The position numbers were made by a program, and so were the translations under genes. Under the pieces are notes generated by a model. It did no database searches. It was not told where the DNA came from and was given only the letters and a program-made list of their open reading frames with translations. Positions 44,380 through 57,834 of a stretch of 64,000 bases of DNA are shown piece after piece. Location of the stretch: the NCBI RefSeq assembly GCF_932274485.2, contig NC_065882.2, positions 30,584,890 through 30,648,889 of the forward strand, written 5' to 3'. The stretch's first letter is position 1. Each line of letters begins with the position of its first letter. The DNA is from Patella vulgata. Its lineage: Eukaryota; Mollusca; Gastropoda; Patellidae.

Positions 44380-47300
44380 GTATATGCCAAAAATCAGGAA
44401 ATCATGGTATTAAAATACCAAGTGGGTCAACAGTTCCTATAAAGGCCACAGTTAAAGTCCCGCTAAGCGAAAATACCCAGGCCTTGTTGGAACCAAATGT
44501 GTCTTTAGAAATTCCAGAAGGAATCGAGATTAGTGGAGGTGTTGTAAATCTGAAGAAGGGACCGGTATCGAAAATAATGGTATATGCCAAAAACTGTACC
44601 TCAGCCAGTATATCCCTTAAAAGTAAAACTGTTTTGGGCAATCTCCATTCTATAGATTCCATCCTACCTCTTATGCAACAAGAAGTCAAACCTGTAAACC
44701 TGAACATGGTGAAGGAATCAAGTCAACCAATGGAGACAACTACATTCAAGAATAAAATCTCAGATTCAGGTTATAAGCTATGGCACCCTCCAGTAAACAT
44801 TGATAATGAAAAACTTTCACAAGAAGAAAGGGACCAGGTTCGGCAGCTGCTTTATGAAGAGTCTGAAGTCTTTTCCAACGAGGATGAGATAGGAAATGCA
44901 ACTGATTTACAGTTAGAGATACGGCTGAAAGACAAAGAACTTGTTCAGCACAACTACTCATCAATCCCAAAGCCTTTGTATCCAGAGGTTAAGAACTACT
45001 TGCAAGACTTGTTAGTCAGAAATTTTATACAACGAAGTAAATCACCATATAGCAGCTCCATGCTATGTGTTCGTAAGAAAGATGTAAGTTTAAGACTTTG
45101 TATTGACTATCGGAAGATCAACCAAAAGACCATTCCAGAACGTCAGCCAATTCCAAGAATCATGGATGCTTTGAATAATTTTCGTGGGAAATCATGGTTC
45201 AGTCTGTGCGACCAGGGAAAGGCTTACCACCAGGGGTTTATGAGCGAGGAAAGTAAACCCATCACCGCTTTTATCAGTCCTTGGGGTCTGTATGAGTGGA
45301 ACCGGATACCTTTTGGTTTGTCTGGGGCACCTGGCCAGTTCCAGAGATTCATGGAGGAGATGCTGTCCGACTTGAGGGATGATTGCTGTTTCCCATACCT
45401 GGACGTCTTGATTTATTCCGACACCTTCGATGATCATCTTCAACATATTCGGCTAGTATAACAACGCCTAAAGACTAAGGGCATTCGTCTTAAACCAAAA
45501 AAATGTAAAATGTTTAAAAACCAAATCAGATATTTGTGACATCTAGTTTCACATGAAGGTTACCAAATGGACCCTGCCGACAAGGAAGCCGTCCAAGCTT
45601 TAAAGTCAAGAGAAATCAAGACTGTTGGAGATCTCAGGAAAATGCTTGGGACAATCAGCTATTATCGCCGATATATACAGGATTTCTCAAGAATTGCTAA
45701 GCCGCTTTATGATCTTCTCAAGAAAGACCATGAAAATCTGTAATCTGATCACAGGTCTAAAGTGAAATTGAAAACTTTAAAGGGACAAGCTGCTTCATCA
45801 AATCGAATACCATGGAGGGAATCTCATCAAGAAATTCTTAACGGTCTTATAGATTTACTTCTACAACCATGTATCATGGCCTACCCAGACTTCAAGAAGG
45901 GCTATGTCGTTCATACAGATGCCTGTCAAGATGGCCTTGGCGCAATATTGTATCAAAAAGAAGATGATGGAAAGTTAAAGGTCATAGCCTACGGGTCAAG
46001 AACTCTAACGCCTTCTGAACAAAAGTACCATCTTCATAGCGGTAAACTTGAATTCCTCGCTTTAAAGTGGGCTGTGTCGGAAAAGTTTAGGGATTACTTA
46101 TACTATGCCCCGCATTTCACGGTCTTCACTGATAATAATCCTTTAACCTACATTTTGACGACAACAAAACTTGACAGTACTAGACATCGCTGGCTTGTAG
46201 AACTCACAGATTTCCATTTTGACATAAGTATAAACCAGGGATAAACAACAGAGCCTCGTCGGAGGCTGAAATACTAGATGATCTCCTAGAACCAATAAAG
46301 CTGTCACACAAGAAATTGACACTTCCTGAATTAAAGTCTGCTCAAGAACAAGATGAATTTATTAAGCCTCTTCTACGCTACATGCAGCTCAACAAGAGAC
46401 CCAAATCATCGGAACAGTCAACTGTAAATCCGTTATTGAAGGAATTTAACAAATTCGAAATTAACGACGATGGACTTTTGATCAGAAAATGCGAATTAGT
46501 TGGGGGAACAAGGAAACAGCTTGTTTTGCCTCAGAAGTATAAATGTTTGATTCTGGAGGAGCTGCACAATAATATGGGTCATCTAGGATCAGAGAGGGTG
46601 GTAACGTTAGCTAGACAGAGATTCTTCTGGTCACATATGAAGGAGGAGATCGAAAACTACATACGTAAACAGTGTAGCTGTGTCAAGGACAAGCCGCCAA
46701 CACTACATAGTAGAGCTCCTATGGTTCCGGTAATCTCCACATCTCCACTCGATCTCATTTCAATAGACTTTCTACATCTGGAAAAGAGCAACGCTGGTCA
46801 CGAATACACCTTAGTAGTGGTTGATCATTTCACCCGGTTCGCTCAGGCTTATCCGACCAGAAACAAAACAGCAAAAACGGCAGCCGAACGAATCTTCAAC
46901 GATTACATCATGAGATACGGTTATCCAGCCAGGATTCTACATGATCAAGGAGGAGAGTTTGAAAATCGTCTATTTTTCAATCTTCAGAAACTCGCTGGCA
47001 TAAAAAAATGTAGAACCACTGGTTACCATCCGATGGGAAATGGGAAGACAGAGCGATTCAATCGATCTTTACTGTCAATGCTAAAGACACTACTGAAAGA
47101 TGCAAAGTCAAGATGGCATGAACATGTCAACAAAGTGGTACATGCGTACAATTGCACGCAGCATGACTGCACGGGATACGCACCTTATTATCTCATGTAT
47201 GGTAGATCCCCACCGCTAGCAATTGATCTAATCTTTGACACTTCTGGTGAAGATCCTACATCTCTAACAGAATACGCAAAAAAATGGAAGCACGACATGA

Positions 47301-48155
47301 AAGAAGCCTATGAAGTAGTGGCAAGAAACTCCCAAAAACAAGCTTATAAACAGAAAGCTCAGTTTGATAAGAAAACCAGAAGTTCTGAACTTAAACCCGG
47401 TGATCACGTCCTACTTCGCAACCTTTCGGAGCGTGGGGGACCAGGCAAGTTACGATCACACTGGGAAGATGGGATTTACGTTGTAGTTGAACGAATGGGA
47501 GACGAGAGCCCAGTCTACAAGATTAAACTACCAGACAGTTCGGCTAAAACGAAAATAGTACATCGGAATCTTCTTCTACCCTGCAATGATCTATACTATA
47601 TGATGTCATACAGAATAGAGACAACCTACTTGATAAGTCAAGAATGTCAAAGTCTGCAGACGACAAAAGATCAAAAAAAGAGAAGAAACTCTCTTTCTCT
47701 TACGAATCGGAAGAAAGTTCCAGTAGTGATGAAGGGTATTATCATTATACCCCCTGTCCAGTTACAGAGTTACCACCTGGAGGGGAAACACCTCAAACTT
47801 CCAGTTCACCTAGTCGAGATGCTCAAGGAAGGAGTAAAACACCTCCAGTTGACGACACCGTTCCAGTAACTAATAGTCCAGGTGATGATAGTAGTTCTGT
47901 AGAAACGTTGCCAACACGAACTGCTCCAGGTACTGAACCAGTAACAGTACTACGGCCAGGTGCTCCAGTATTCCGTAGATCAGCTAGAAATATTCAGCCA
48001 CCAACAAGGTTAACATACGATCGATTTGGCAGTACTGCAGAATGGAGACCGGGAGTAAACTTTTTTCCAGTAGATAGAGTAATACCATATCAGCAGTTGC
48101 TATCTCCCGTATTACAGAGCAGGTTACTATCGTACCCGTTAGTAATTAATTAGGG
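44380..48155 (+). pseudogene. Gypsy2 pol region after M (RT, RNase H, integrase)
   Basis: Second copy of the doubled linker, then reverse transcriptase ([36 protein letters not shown]) at about 44,950-45,460, RNase H (HTDACQDGLGAILYQ, VFTDNNPLTYIL) at about 45,900-46,170, and integrase with zinc-binding region (HNNMGHLGSERVV, CSCVKDKPP) and core (LDLISIDFLHLEKSN, ILHDQGGEFENRLFF, GNGKTERFNRSLLSML) at about 46,560-47,600. A Ser/Pro-rich tail with RRSARNIQPPTRLTYDRFG, as in pol C-termini, ends at about 48,150. No envelope-like region seen. Fossil; broken. Confidence 0.85.
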
Positions 48156-48723
48156 GATCGTCGAGAGCTAGGGATGAACCTTCAAATCCTAAGAGGATTA
48201 ATTCCAATGAGTAACAAATCATTTAGAGACTGTTTAAAGTAATATTGTGTTTAATAGAGTGTTCAAAGTGACTTTATAAAATTATATATTAGTGATCCAA
48301 AACATACAAGGGAACATACAGGGAACATTGTAAAATATGGAATTTATTTGATAAGGTTATTTATTCAGGGATGTAACAGCACCTTGTTTAGACATTTCAG
48401 AGGAATATGGAGTGAGAGACCGGAACTTACAAAAAGAGAATCTTATCAAGAACTTTATTATCTGGATTTTCTATGTGAAAAGACTTTAAAAAGGAATACT
48501 GGCCAGGTTTCTTTAGAGTTATCCATAAACATTTGTGTTATGTATGAGTGACCAGATAAGACTGTAGTAATATGATTATTTCCAGAAACTGGAAATTTCC
48601 CTGGTGGCAAAAAGACTGTGATTTAGATCTGAATGAACTGTATTATTATTATTACTTTTGTATAATTTGTTGCGGATCATGATTCGTAATGTGAGGACAC
48701 CATTAAATTTTAGGAGGGGAGAG

Positions 48724-49722
48724 TGTGAGAGTTATAGACAAAATAGGGACTATATGTATAATTGTAAACCGCCTAAATTTTTCATTTTTAAATTGTATTA
48801 CATTCTGCTTTAATTCGTATAGTTTAACCAGTGGTCTGAAGCAAGATTTATATCATTAGTGGTTAAGGGGAGATAACAACCATTATTATCAGCTGGCTTT
48901 TGTGAGCTTATTTTTCATTGGTTAAAAATACCATTTTTTGATGATAATCATTGGCTGAAAGATTGTTGTTTTCCCGCCGCCATTAATAAAATAAACTTGT
49001 AGAATAACTCAATATTTTCTACTTCTTTCTGCAGGTAAATATTAATAATCATAATGTCAAAGTTATGTTAATTTGCGCATAAGATACCCAAGAATAAGTT
49101 GACAATTGTCCGTATTCAGGCATTGTCACGTTTTTTTGCATTTTTCATTTCAAGTGACAATTGTGTTCGAGTGATCGAAAACGCATGGTTGGTAGGAATA
49201 TGTGACGTCAATGCGTGGTTCTTGGGAATGGAATTGCACATGTTTGTTAAAGTATCATTATTGTCAGTTATTTCCTATTCCATTTTAGTTCTAAAAGAAA
49301 CAATACCCAATTATGTTATATTGAGTACCCATGTCAATAATTCATTGTTATGCTCAATTTGTCAATATTATTCATTCCATTATTTGCTCATTGGAAATGG
49401 AATCAATCAAATCTTATTTGTTCATCCATTGCCTCAATTGTGTTTAGACTTTAGACATTAGACCTTGAACAGAACGTTAAGGAGTAAGATCTTCGGTGCG
49501 TATGTCATAGTTAGATTGTGTCAATCATTGGTCCCATTTTATATCCATTGCGCATAACACCCATGAGTGATATTCATTTTATTGTTCTTTATAAATTACA
49601 ATTGTTCAAATTGTTGTGTTGTTTTCCCGCCGCCATTAATAAAATAAACTTGTAGAATAACTCAATATTTTCTCCTTCTTTCTGCAGAAATCTGTCGCCT
49701 AAAGACCACGGCAAGGCTTACA
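48724..49722 (+). repeat. Gypsy2 right LTR
   Basis: 999 bases, TGTGAGAGTTATAG to GCAAGGCTTACA, about 2% different from the left LTR by my count. Confidence 0.92.
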
Positions 49723-50071
49723 CTGGCAGTGATCATTCATGATTCCTGTGTTGGTGCTGAACAACTCCAAAGCAGTTTTAAGTGGTACAGATTTCAGCTA
49801 ATCTAGCCTAGCTGTGGTCTGGCAATTACATAACTCTGTCGGGGATACCCCACCACTAGAAATGTCTGTCAAAATGTTTTTGTAATACTTGAAGATGTAA
49901 GGTACACTGCTGTACCATTTTCATGTGGTACACTTTTGAGCTAATCTAGCCCAAGAATTCATGCCCAGTATCACAGCCCTCACAGCCACACCCACCACCA
50001 GATACCCGGCAGACTTACATTTTGATGATACCAGATATGCATGCTTTGATACCATATATGTGAAAATTGGT
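49723..50071. repeat. Centre of the palindrome, tandem unit, last part
   Basis: CTGGCAGTGATCATTCATGA continues exactly where 23,405 stopped. GGTACAGATTTCAGCTAATC and GGTACACTTTTGAGCTAATC are two diverged repeats of the unit. Confidence 0.75.
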
Positions 50072-50289
50072 ACACTTTTCAGCTAGGCAAACCTCCTGGG
50101 CTCCCGGTCTATTATTCACGAAAACTTAAACAAAGATACAATCGAAATTTTAAGAAATACTGCCATTCGATTGGCTGACCAGTAAAATTAATTTGCATAT
50201 ATCCAATGATATTGCAGTATTTCTTAAAATTTCGATTGTAACTTAGTTTAAAGGGACAATAACACTCTTGCTGGCTTGAAAGCTCCAGA

Positions 50290-50640
50290 AAATAAATAAT
50301 ATCTCTATCTAAGTACTAGCTGTTTAAGTGTCCTACCTGTTGTGTAAATTATCCATTACATCCTATTTTATTTGTCCAGAGGGTTCGAAAATATTTTTAA
50401 ATCGAAGTTTCATTTGAAAAGGTTTACGTTAGACGTTTCAAACCATTATGTTGAATTTTCCAAAATGTTTAAATAAGGTGTGTTAAGATGAAATTTGTAT
50501 CATCAATTAATTGAAATATTCCAAAATAGTACAATTTGTTGACCAGAATAAAGATAGGGACATATTATTCAGTTACAACAAGAGTGGTATTGAGCCTTTA
50601 AGTTTTCGTGAATAAGGGCCCTGGTGTGTAGATGCCTGTC
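50290..50640. other. Segment present only in the right arm
   Basis: Between AAGTACTAGCTG and CTGTCGTTACTACG the right arm has about 350 bases absent from the left. They include the 81-bp repeat shared with 9,822-9,902 and AAGTTTTCGTGAATAAGGGC, itself like the arm's inner end. I see no convincing target duplication. Confidence 0.6.
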
Positions 50641-51180
50641 ACTCTGTCGTTACTACGAAAGAGTGTTCACCTCTGTTGTGAGTGCAAAGATGTCTCCTGT
50701 TGTCCAGTCTTCCAAACCTTTTCCATGTTTTATTATTCGCATCTGTTACATGAAATTGCTCCCCTTTTAATTAGATAATTTTTCTTTCTACATTTTGTAG
50801 ATATAAATATAAACTACTATATGTAATTTTAAAACATAATCTGCTCCGATATCTTGATGTTTTAAACCATGCCCGCAGTCATATTGTTTCATGTCTACAA
50901 GAAATGTACATATTATATTCATTTTTTATGTATTATAGACCGTCTTAATGTTGCTTTGCTCTTTACTTGTAAATATTTTTATTACCTTTTGTTGTGATCC
51001 TCTAATTATTCTATATCACATTACCCAATGGACGCTTCAATATCTGATTCTATTTATAGAACCCTTTTTATCATGTTATAAAACAGCACTTCCTCTTTTT
51101 TTCATTTGTTTTAAATAGTATGTATATGAATTACTTAATTTATATGATTTTCACCATTATGTTATAATATGTATGTTAGG

Positions 51181-51430
51181 CGCAATCTTCACCCATCGCG
51201 CAGATTGCAATCTGCGCTGTCATCCTGCGCAGATTGCACTCCGCGCGCGCAGATTGCAATCTGCGCTTATGAAGCTGGCGCGCAGATTGCCAACTTTGCG
51301 CTGATTACCCCACGATGTTTTTACTGATATTGTAGTGTGTCAGACGCAACTATATATTATATTATTTATGACCTGCCTCCTGTGGTCTTTGTAGTGAAAT
51401 AATTTTCAAAATCACTGCATAATTAGCCGG
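51181..51430. repeat. GCGCAGATTGCAATCTGCGC hairpin cluster (right arm)
   Basis: Mirror copy of 15,395-15,530 with the flanking block to the palindromic element. It retains the single GTATGTTAGGCGC that is the empty site for the left-arm transposon. Confidence 0.85.
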
Positions 51431-52561
51431 GTAGACTAATCACCGGAATTCATTTACAATCACCGGAATTCATATACCATCACCGAAATTCACTTCTTAA
51501 ATCCCCAATTCCTCCCACAAAACTCACTTATTTTAAATGTATAATACACAGGCCAGATAAAGGCGCTGTAGGTGAATTTATTTGAAATACTACCGGAATT
51601 CATTTCAAATATATGCATCATGATTATGATAACGTAGGGCGCGTCGTATTACTATTGTGCCCAAATCGGAGGTTCACGGGAGATAACTCGTGTATGTGAT
51701 TTTTGTTGACAAGAAACTAATGTATATTTTCATTGCAATTTGTTGTAATGTATTGTAATAAAAGATTGATGATAATAGTTTATTAAAATAAACAATTTAA
51801 TATTATAGCTATATTTATTTATAATTGCAAATTGCGCCGATTGTCACTTTTGGTCATCGACATCGTAACTTGTTCAGAAATAAATAAATTCTCATGTTGT
51901 CATAGTTTGTTATGTTTTTTGTATGTGAATTCCGTTTTTTTAAAGTAATTTATTATTATTGTAAAATATTTGTGATCGAGTACGAAGGTCTGAAGTGCGA
52001 ATTCCGATATTTGAAAGTGAATTCCGGTGTTTATATGTTTTCAATGTGAATTCCGGTGATTTTCGGTGTTTAAAAGTAATTTATTATTAATGTAAAATAT
52101 TAGTAAATACGAAGGTCTTAAGTGCGATGTCCGATATGTTGAAAATAAACTCCGATGTTTTAAAGTAATTTATCATTAATGTAAAATATTAGTAAATACG
52201 AAGGTCTTTAGTGCAAATTCAGATATGTTGAAAGTGAATTCCGGTGTTTATATGTTTTTAATGTGAATTCCGGTGTTTATGTGTTTTCAATGTGAATTCC
52301 CGTGATTTTATGTGTTTTAAAGTAATTCAATATTAATATTAATGAAAAATATAAGTAAATAGGAAGATTGTACGGGCGAATTCTGATATTTCCAAAGTGA
52401 ATTCCGGTGTAGGCCTATGGATTTGGTCAAATAATATTGTAAGTTAAAATTAGGACTGAAATGCTGATGTTTCACGCATATAATTAATGTTTTAATAAAC
52501 TATTAATCAATCTCTAATTACAATACATTACAACGAATTGCAACGAAAGTATACATAAAGT
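51430..52561. mobile_element. Palindromic CACCGGAATTCA element, right arm, first piece
   Basis: Counterpart of 13,536-15,290, read in mirror. It stops at CGAAAGTATACATAAAG, where X was inserted; the rest follows at 58,739-59,200, with 22 bases between X and Y. Confidence 0.85.
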
Positions 52562-52567
52562 CATAAG

Positions 52568-55405
52568 GACACAGATCACCAAATATTCCTACGCCGTCAC
52601 CCACGAAACAAGGGCCAAAGCTATTTTTAGTCTTCCTCTCCCTTTTCCCCCTTTTGCATGGCGATTTTTGTTGACTTTTTGGTGTAGAATCGAAGAAAAG
52701 GGTTTGAAAATACATTTTCTGCCAGGTTTTGGTGAATATTCATAATTTTGATGTGGAAGGATACAAGAGTTGAGAGGTTGGTTAGTTTGAAATGTAGGGC
52801 CTGAAATTGCATGTTTACTTGTCTCTACTTCCAGCTTGTGTATCTCAAGTTTTTCATGAAGAACCTCATACGTGCTTTTGGGCAAATGGTTGCCACATGT
52901 TACTCCCTCTGTGGTAGAAAGCGTTCTACCCAACGAAAATTTGGGAAAAAGTTAGAGCCGGTCTAAGATACGAGAATTAACATTGGAGTCAATGGGGAAA
53001 TCTTTAGTGATCTGTGGCCTGTCTGTGTGTGATAAGGCTGTCACTGATATGCCTTAGTTTTGAAAATATGAAGATTAAATTCTCAGAAAATATGAATAAA
53101 ATAGTTTGGCTACAGAAAAACTAAAAAAAGTTAATTAAAAAAAAAAAAAAAATCAAAGTTTTGAAGAAAAATTGTGATTTTACTGCAAATTTCTCAATTT
53201 TCAATTTTTATTGAATTTTTAACAGTAAGTAAAATATTCTAATGCCCAATATTGGCTTATTCAGTCTCAGAAAGCACAGATAAAGTGAAAAGTATTGAAA
53301 TTTCACCAAATTTTGTCTAAAAATCAGGAATATTCACAAAAAATCTTGAGATTCCTCCCATTTGGATGTAGAAATTAATATTTTCATGACTACTAAAATG
53401 AGTCAAAATGTCTAAAAAATGCCCTTATTTTCATTGCTAATATAACTTAGATGGGATCTACATGTTTGTCAGGTTTAGAAATAGCTTTCCTACAGAAAAT
53501 TGAAAATTGGTAACACTGAGTTAATAATGTACAGCAGATGGGTTTGTACAAAATGTTCAAAACAGGGGTTGGCTCAATTTTGCCACCATTTTACCCAGAA
53601 TAAGCATTTTTTTCTTCTTTGAAACATTAAATTCTTGCATTTCCTTCATGTAGGAAGCAATATCCCAGCCTTTCTAGACATTTTTTACTCAATCATTCTG
53701 TTTAGAGAGGCTTTAAATGCCCCACCCCACCCTTTTTTATTAATGTGTTTTGATCGTAATTGGAATTTGTGGTTGAATTACAGCTAAGAATGTTATTTTT
53801 CACCCAAAAATATTTTTTTTGTGCATTTCAAGAATTTCTAACCCTTTTTGTTGAGAGTCAAACGTAGAACCCTGAGGCATTTCAGGCCAATGAGACCACA
53901 CCCAAATATAAAACTGGTGTAGATGTGTAAATGTCAGTTTAATGTTCAATATTTTCTTATCAAATTCCAGCATTTGTGGTGTTTGTTGCATTTATATTGC
54001 CTATAGAACAATAAAATGTTAATTTTTTTCCTTTTCGGGCCTCTTTTTATGTTGTCAACTCTGTCATGACTACTTTTTTGATTTCATTTTTTCAGGAAAT
54101 TAATGTAAAGTTCCAGACATCTTGCTTCAGCACAAGGATTGCAATACAAATTTGTAACATGCCTCTGAGGTTTGAGATGTTGGAAACATTGAAATATTCC
54201 CAAATTTGTGAAAATTGTGTATTCTGTGACCCTTCTGTTAGAGAGGGGTGATCATAGACCAAATATGGCATTTTTTTCATTCATCAAGGCCTATTTTTAA
54301 CCATAATTCATATTTATTGCACCTATTTTAGTTTATATGTGCATATGTTAGCCAGGGATGGTAAAACATAGCTGTTAGACAGATTCCTTTGGTAATGTTA
54401 GTTCTGCAACCATAGATTAGATTAATTCAATCAGTGGCATGTTCAGGGGGTAGGGATACATGTTTCAGTATAGATCTCTAATATTACAATCATTGCAACT
54501 GATTTGCATTTTTTCTGTTTGCATATTGTCCACAGATTCTAAAAATATATTTCTTGTCCGTCCGGATATTTAAAAAAGTGGAAAATTATTGGTATTTTGA
54601 GAGATGCTACATGTAAATTTTGTACATTTTTCATCACATGGCAGTAAAAAATTATATTTTTGAAAAAAATTCCAAATTATGAGTGTTTTCTATGTAGTTT
54701 CTTTGTAACTTGTCTAATTTTTTCACAGAACTCAGATACTGCCTTTAATAAGAAAGATTTTTAAATTTTAGCACAAAAGGCATATGGACCTGAGATGCAC
54801 CAGTGTACATAAAGCAGCATGTGTACTTAAAGGGCCATCATTTTTACAGTTATTCTTTGATTTTGATTTTCTTTCACCGGCATGTTGCCAGAACACATGG
54901 GAAGGAAATAAAAAAGGCCTTTTGGTGATACCTGAAGTTTCACCCCTATATAGGACACAGATCACCAAATATTCCTACGCCGTCACCCACGAAACAAGGG
55001 CCAAAGCTATTTTTAGTCTTCCTCTCCCTTTTTCCCCCTTTTGCATGGCGATTTTTGTTGACTTTTTGGTGTAGAATCGAAGAAAAGGGTTTGAAAATAC
55101 ATTTTCTGCCAGGTTTTGGTGAATATTCATAATTTTGATGCGGAAGGATACAAGAGTTGAGAGATTGGTTAGGTTGAAATGTAGGGCCTGAAATTATATG
55201 TTTACTTGTCTCTACTTCCAGCTTGTGTATCTCAAGTTTTTCATGAAGAACCTCATACGTGCTTTTGGGCAAGTGGTTGCCACATGTTGCTCCCTCTGTG
55301 GTAGAAAGCGTTCTACCCAAAGAAAATTTGGGAAAAAGTTAGAGCCGGTCTAAGATACGAGAATTAACATTGGAGTCAATGGGGAAATCTTTAGTGATCT
55401 GTGGC
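52568..55405. mobile_element. Insertion X: 2.8 kb with 450-bp direct terminal repeats
   Basis: Starts GACACAGATCACC and ends with the complement of GCCACAGATCAC. It is flanked by CATAAG (52,562-52,567; 55,406-55,411), which occurs once in the uninterrupted left arm. The first 451 and last 452 bases are direct repeats of each other (52,568-53,018; 54,954-55,405), and each begins and ends with the same short inverted repeat. The 1.9 kb between has no gene that I can see. The direct repeats lack TG...CA ends, so I do not call it an LTR element. Confidence 0.8.
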
Positions 55406-56061
55406 CATAAGTTTCTTGTCAACAAAAGGACTCAGACTAGCAATTATTTGCCCATTGACTTCAATGTTAAATGACTGTAACATCACAGGCTGTAGCTTTT
55501 TGCTCAACATTCCGTTGGTTCCAATCTTTATAGGCACAATGGGGACAACATTTGGCAATCTCCTCATCATAATTTTGTAGGGGGTTGACCATTTAGATTT
55601 TTCGCTACACAGATTTGAAGTTGAAAGGGGTGAAAATCTCACTTCCGACACAATGATTGCTCTGCAAAAAGATACTTTACACCCCCTATCCCTCCGCTGT
55701 AATATCATCAGTATTACCCAAAACTGCTATGAAATTGCAAATTTGATCCCTTTTCTCCAATTCTAGACCAGAAAGTCAACCCAAAAATGCAGGAAGAGGG
55801 GAGAAAAAAATTAAGGGAAAAATTGTCTATTTATAACTCGCACTACATTCGTCCATCATGAAATAAGGGGAAATAATTACTAGTCTTAGTCCTATATACC
55901 TCACATGTTTCTGCAGTTTAAACAAATCTGTTGTTATCTAATAAACAAACATATATGCAATTCCCTGGCCAAAGAATATGAAAATCTATGCATTTTCAGA
56001 TGAGCTGTGCGGCATTCTGCAAACACTATAATACATCAGAAAACTGCGGAATTTCAGACAG

Positions 56062-56783
56062 AAATTTAAAAGCACATGAATTTTGAATTAAACAGAACAT
56101 TTTTATTTTTGAACATAAATGCATTCTGTAAAAAGATGAGATAAATTCAATATAAATCTAACACGAAAATACTTTAAAACAGTAATCATGATGCAATATT
56201 AGACTTTTTAACACTTTCATCGTAAACCACACAGTTTTTCTCTGTTAACGTAGTTTCAAGTGCCAAATTGTGGTCAAATCTAAAATGTTGAAACATGCAG
56301 TGCCTATCAATTTTAAAATATCTCCTATATAGCTGTATTTCCATAGGATAAGTAAGTTGAAATAATCTGATTATGTAACACTACAACAGCTTTTTCATCC
56401 CCACCCCCCAGTTTGGAATCTGATAATTTAAAAGCACATCAATTTTGAATTCCACAGAACATTTTTATTTTTGAACATAAATGCATTCTTCAAAAAGATG
56501 AGATGAATTCAATATAAATCAAACACGAAAATACTTTAAAACATTAATCATGATGCAATATTAGACTTTTAACACTTTCATCGAAAACCACACAGTTTTT
56601 CTCTGTTAACATAGTTTCAAGTGCCAAATTGTGGTCAAATCTAAAATGTTGAAACATGCAGTGCCTATGAATTTCAAAATATCTCCTATATAGCTGTATT
56701 TCCACAGGATAAGTAAGTTGAAATAATCTGATTATGTAACACTACAACAGTTTTTTCATCCCCACCCCCCGGTATGGAATCTG
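56062..56783. repeat. 361-bp tandem duplication inside Y
   Basis: AAAAGCACAT starts at 56,069 and 56,430. The copies share CATTTTTATTTTTGAACATA and CCACACAGTTTTTCTCTG. Confidence 0.88.
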
Positions 56784-57480
56784 ATACATTGCTGACCAAT
56801 CATAGGTCGCCCCGTTCACTCGGGCCTGTCAAATGATTTACAATGGCGATGGTGCCTACAACTTTCCTGACCAAGAGATATGCACAACCGTCGATCAACA
56901 CACAAGCCATTAATGTTATCTTCCAATATGAGAGGCCATGATAAACACACAAGCGTCCTTTTCAAGCTCGGAAATTAAGTCATCACCAAAAAGCAATGTT
57001 TACAAAGGTCCTCGGGGCTGGAACCCAAACTGATTACGATTTGCCCTCCACTTCCACCACAGGTTTCATAGAGATCAGGGATGAAATTGATATGCATCAT
57101 CGTTCTCCTAAAGCCAGTCCAGGAAGAGATCAGGTTTTGAGATGTAGACCTGAAATGTTAAATTTGGATGAGAATGAGAATTCTGGGGCGAATACTATCC
57201 AGGGAAATGGTCATTGACATCCAGAAAATGGTCAAAATGTGGAATTCTGTCATTCAGTTAAATGTCAAGGGGAGAAGACAGGCCTGTGCAGTACCAAATT
57301 TCCAGCCCATTACTATTAGTGAGCAGAAGTGGGGATCAGGTTGGATGTACTTCTTAAAGTGTATGAAATGCACATTTATCTCACCTGTTTTGCTTCTTTT
57401 TTTTTTAATACTTGTGTTGAGGTCAATCATTCCACTCTATGAAACATTACCCGGGCACCTGAAATGATAGGAGGCTGGGG
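56784..57480 (+). other. Y interior with short gene-like frames
   Basis: Two neighbouring plus-strand frames look protein-like: ATG at about 56,842 (MAMVPTTFLTKRYAQPSI then NTQAINVIFQYERP, stop), and 56,996-57,217 (MFTKVLGAGTQTDYDLPS, STTGFIEIRDEIDMHHRS, PKASPGRDQVL). The sequence is GC-richer than the rest of Y. They might be captured exons; I recognise no family. Confidence 0.35.
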
Positions 57481-57834
57481 ATAAATATGCAATAAAAAAC
57501 AGTGAGAAAATAAGAAAAAAATATGGTTTCAACTGGAAATAGAAATAAACCTCTTTATTTCTAGCGAACAGCCCGTCACTGGCCCTCCAAAAAGAAACCA
57601 GTTAACAGTCAGTAAAAAAGTAAACCTTGAGTGTCACATAAGTCTAAGCCAATCTCAAAGGTAGATGCCATGTTTTGAGGTTCGGTCTAAATATTAAGGC
57701 CAACTGCATGTTTGATCAAAAGTCACACAGGTGTGAGTTTTGGAGTGTACATGTTAACATTTCATTGTATGATGTCAAAAACATGTTAGGTCTAAATGTT
57801 AAGGCCAGCTGCAGACTTGGTTCAAGGTCACAAC

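Larger units (their letters stand above)
23406..49722 (+). mobile_element. Ty3/Gypsy LTR retrotransposon (Gypsy2), broken, swollen by nested insertions
   Basis: A fossil bounded by 999-base LTRs (23,406-24,404; 48,724-49,722) and the 4-base duplication CTGG. The purine tract TAGGAGGGGAGAG precedes the right LTR. Parts in order: gag with one CCHC knuckle, protease, reverse transcriptase, RNase H, integrase. Its span is 26.3 kb, but removing insertions L (26,076-31,188) and M (31,516-44,354) leaves about 8.35 kb, a normal size. A segment of about 215 bases in the protease-RT linker is tandemly doubled, and M sits in the first copy. Several breaks (about five) besides the insertions. The LTRs differ at roughly 20 positions (about 2%), so it is older than Gypsy1. 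Confidence 0.9.

Noticed and set aside
43245-44390. Long minus-strand frames reading [21 protein letters not shown] repeatedly
   Set aside because: They are translations of the ACAACGTTG tandem array; the unit is free of stops in several frames, so the frames carry no coding information.
47644-48153. Possible separate accessory gene at the end of Gypsy2
   Set aside because: The Ser/Pro-rich sequence with RRSARN-IQPPTRL is like the normal C-terminal tail of pol in this group; no envelope features.
52589-55320. Paired frames beginning MGRTLSTTEG on the minus strand in X
   Set aside because: They lie in the direct terminal repeats, and the changes between copies alter residues freely (GVTCG/GATCG, KHAISG/KHIISG), so no sign of selection on a protein.
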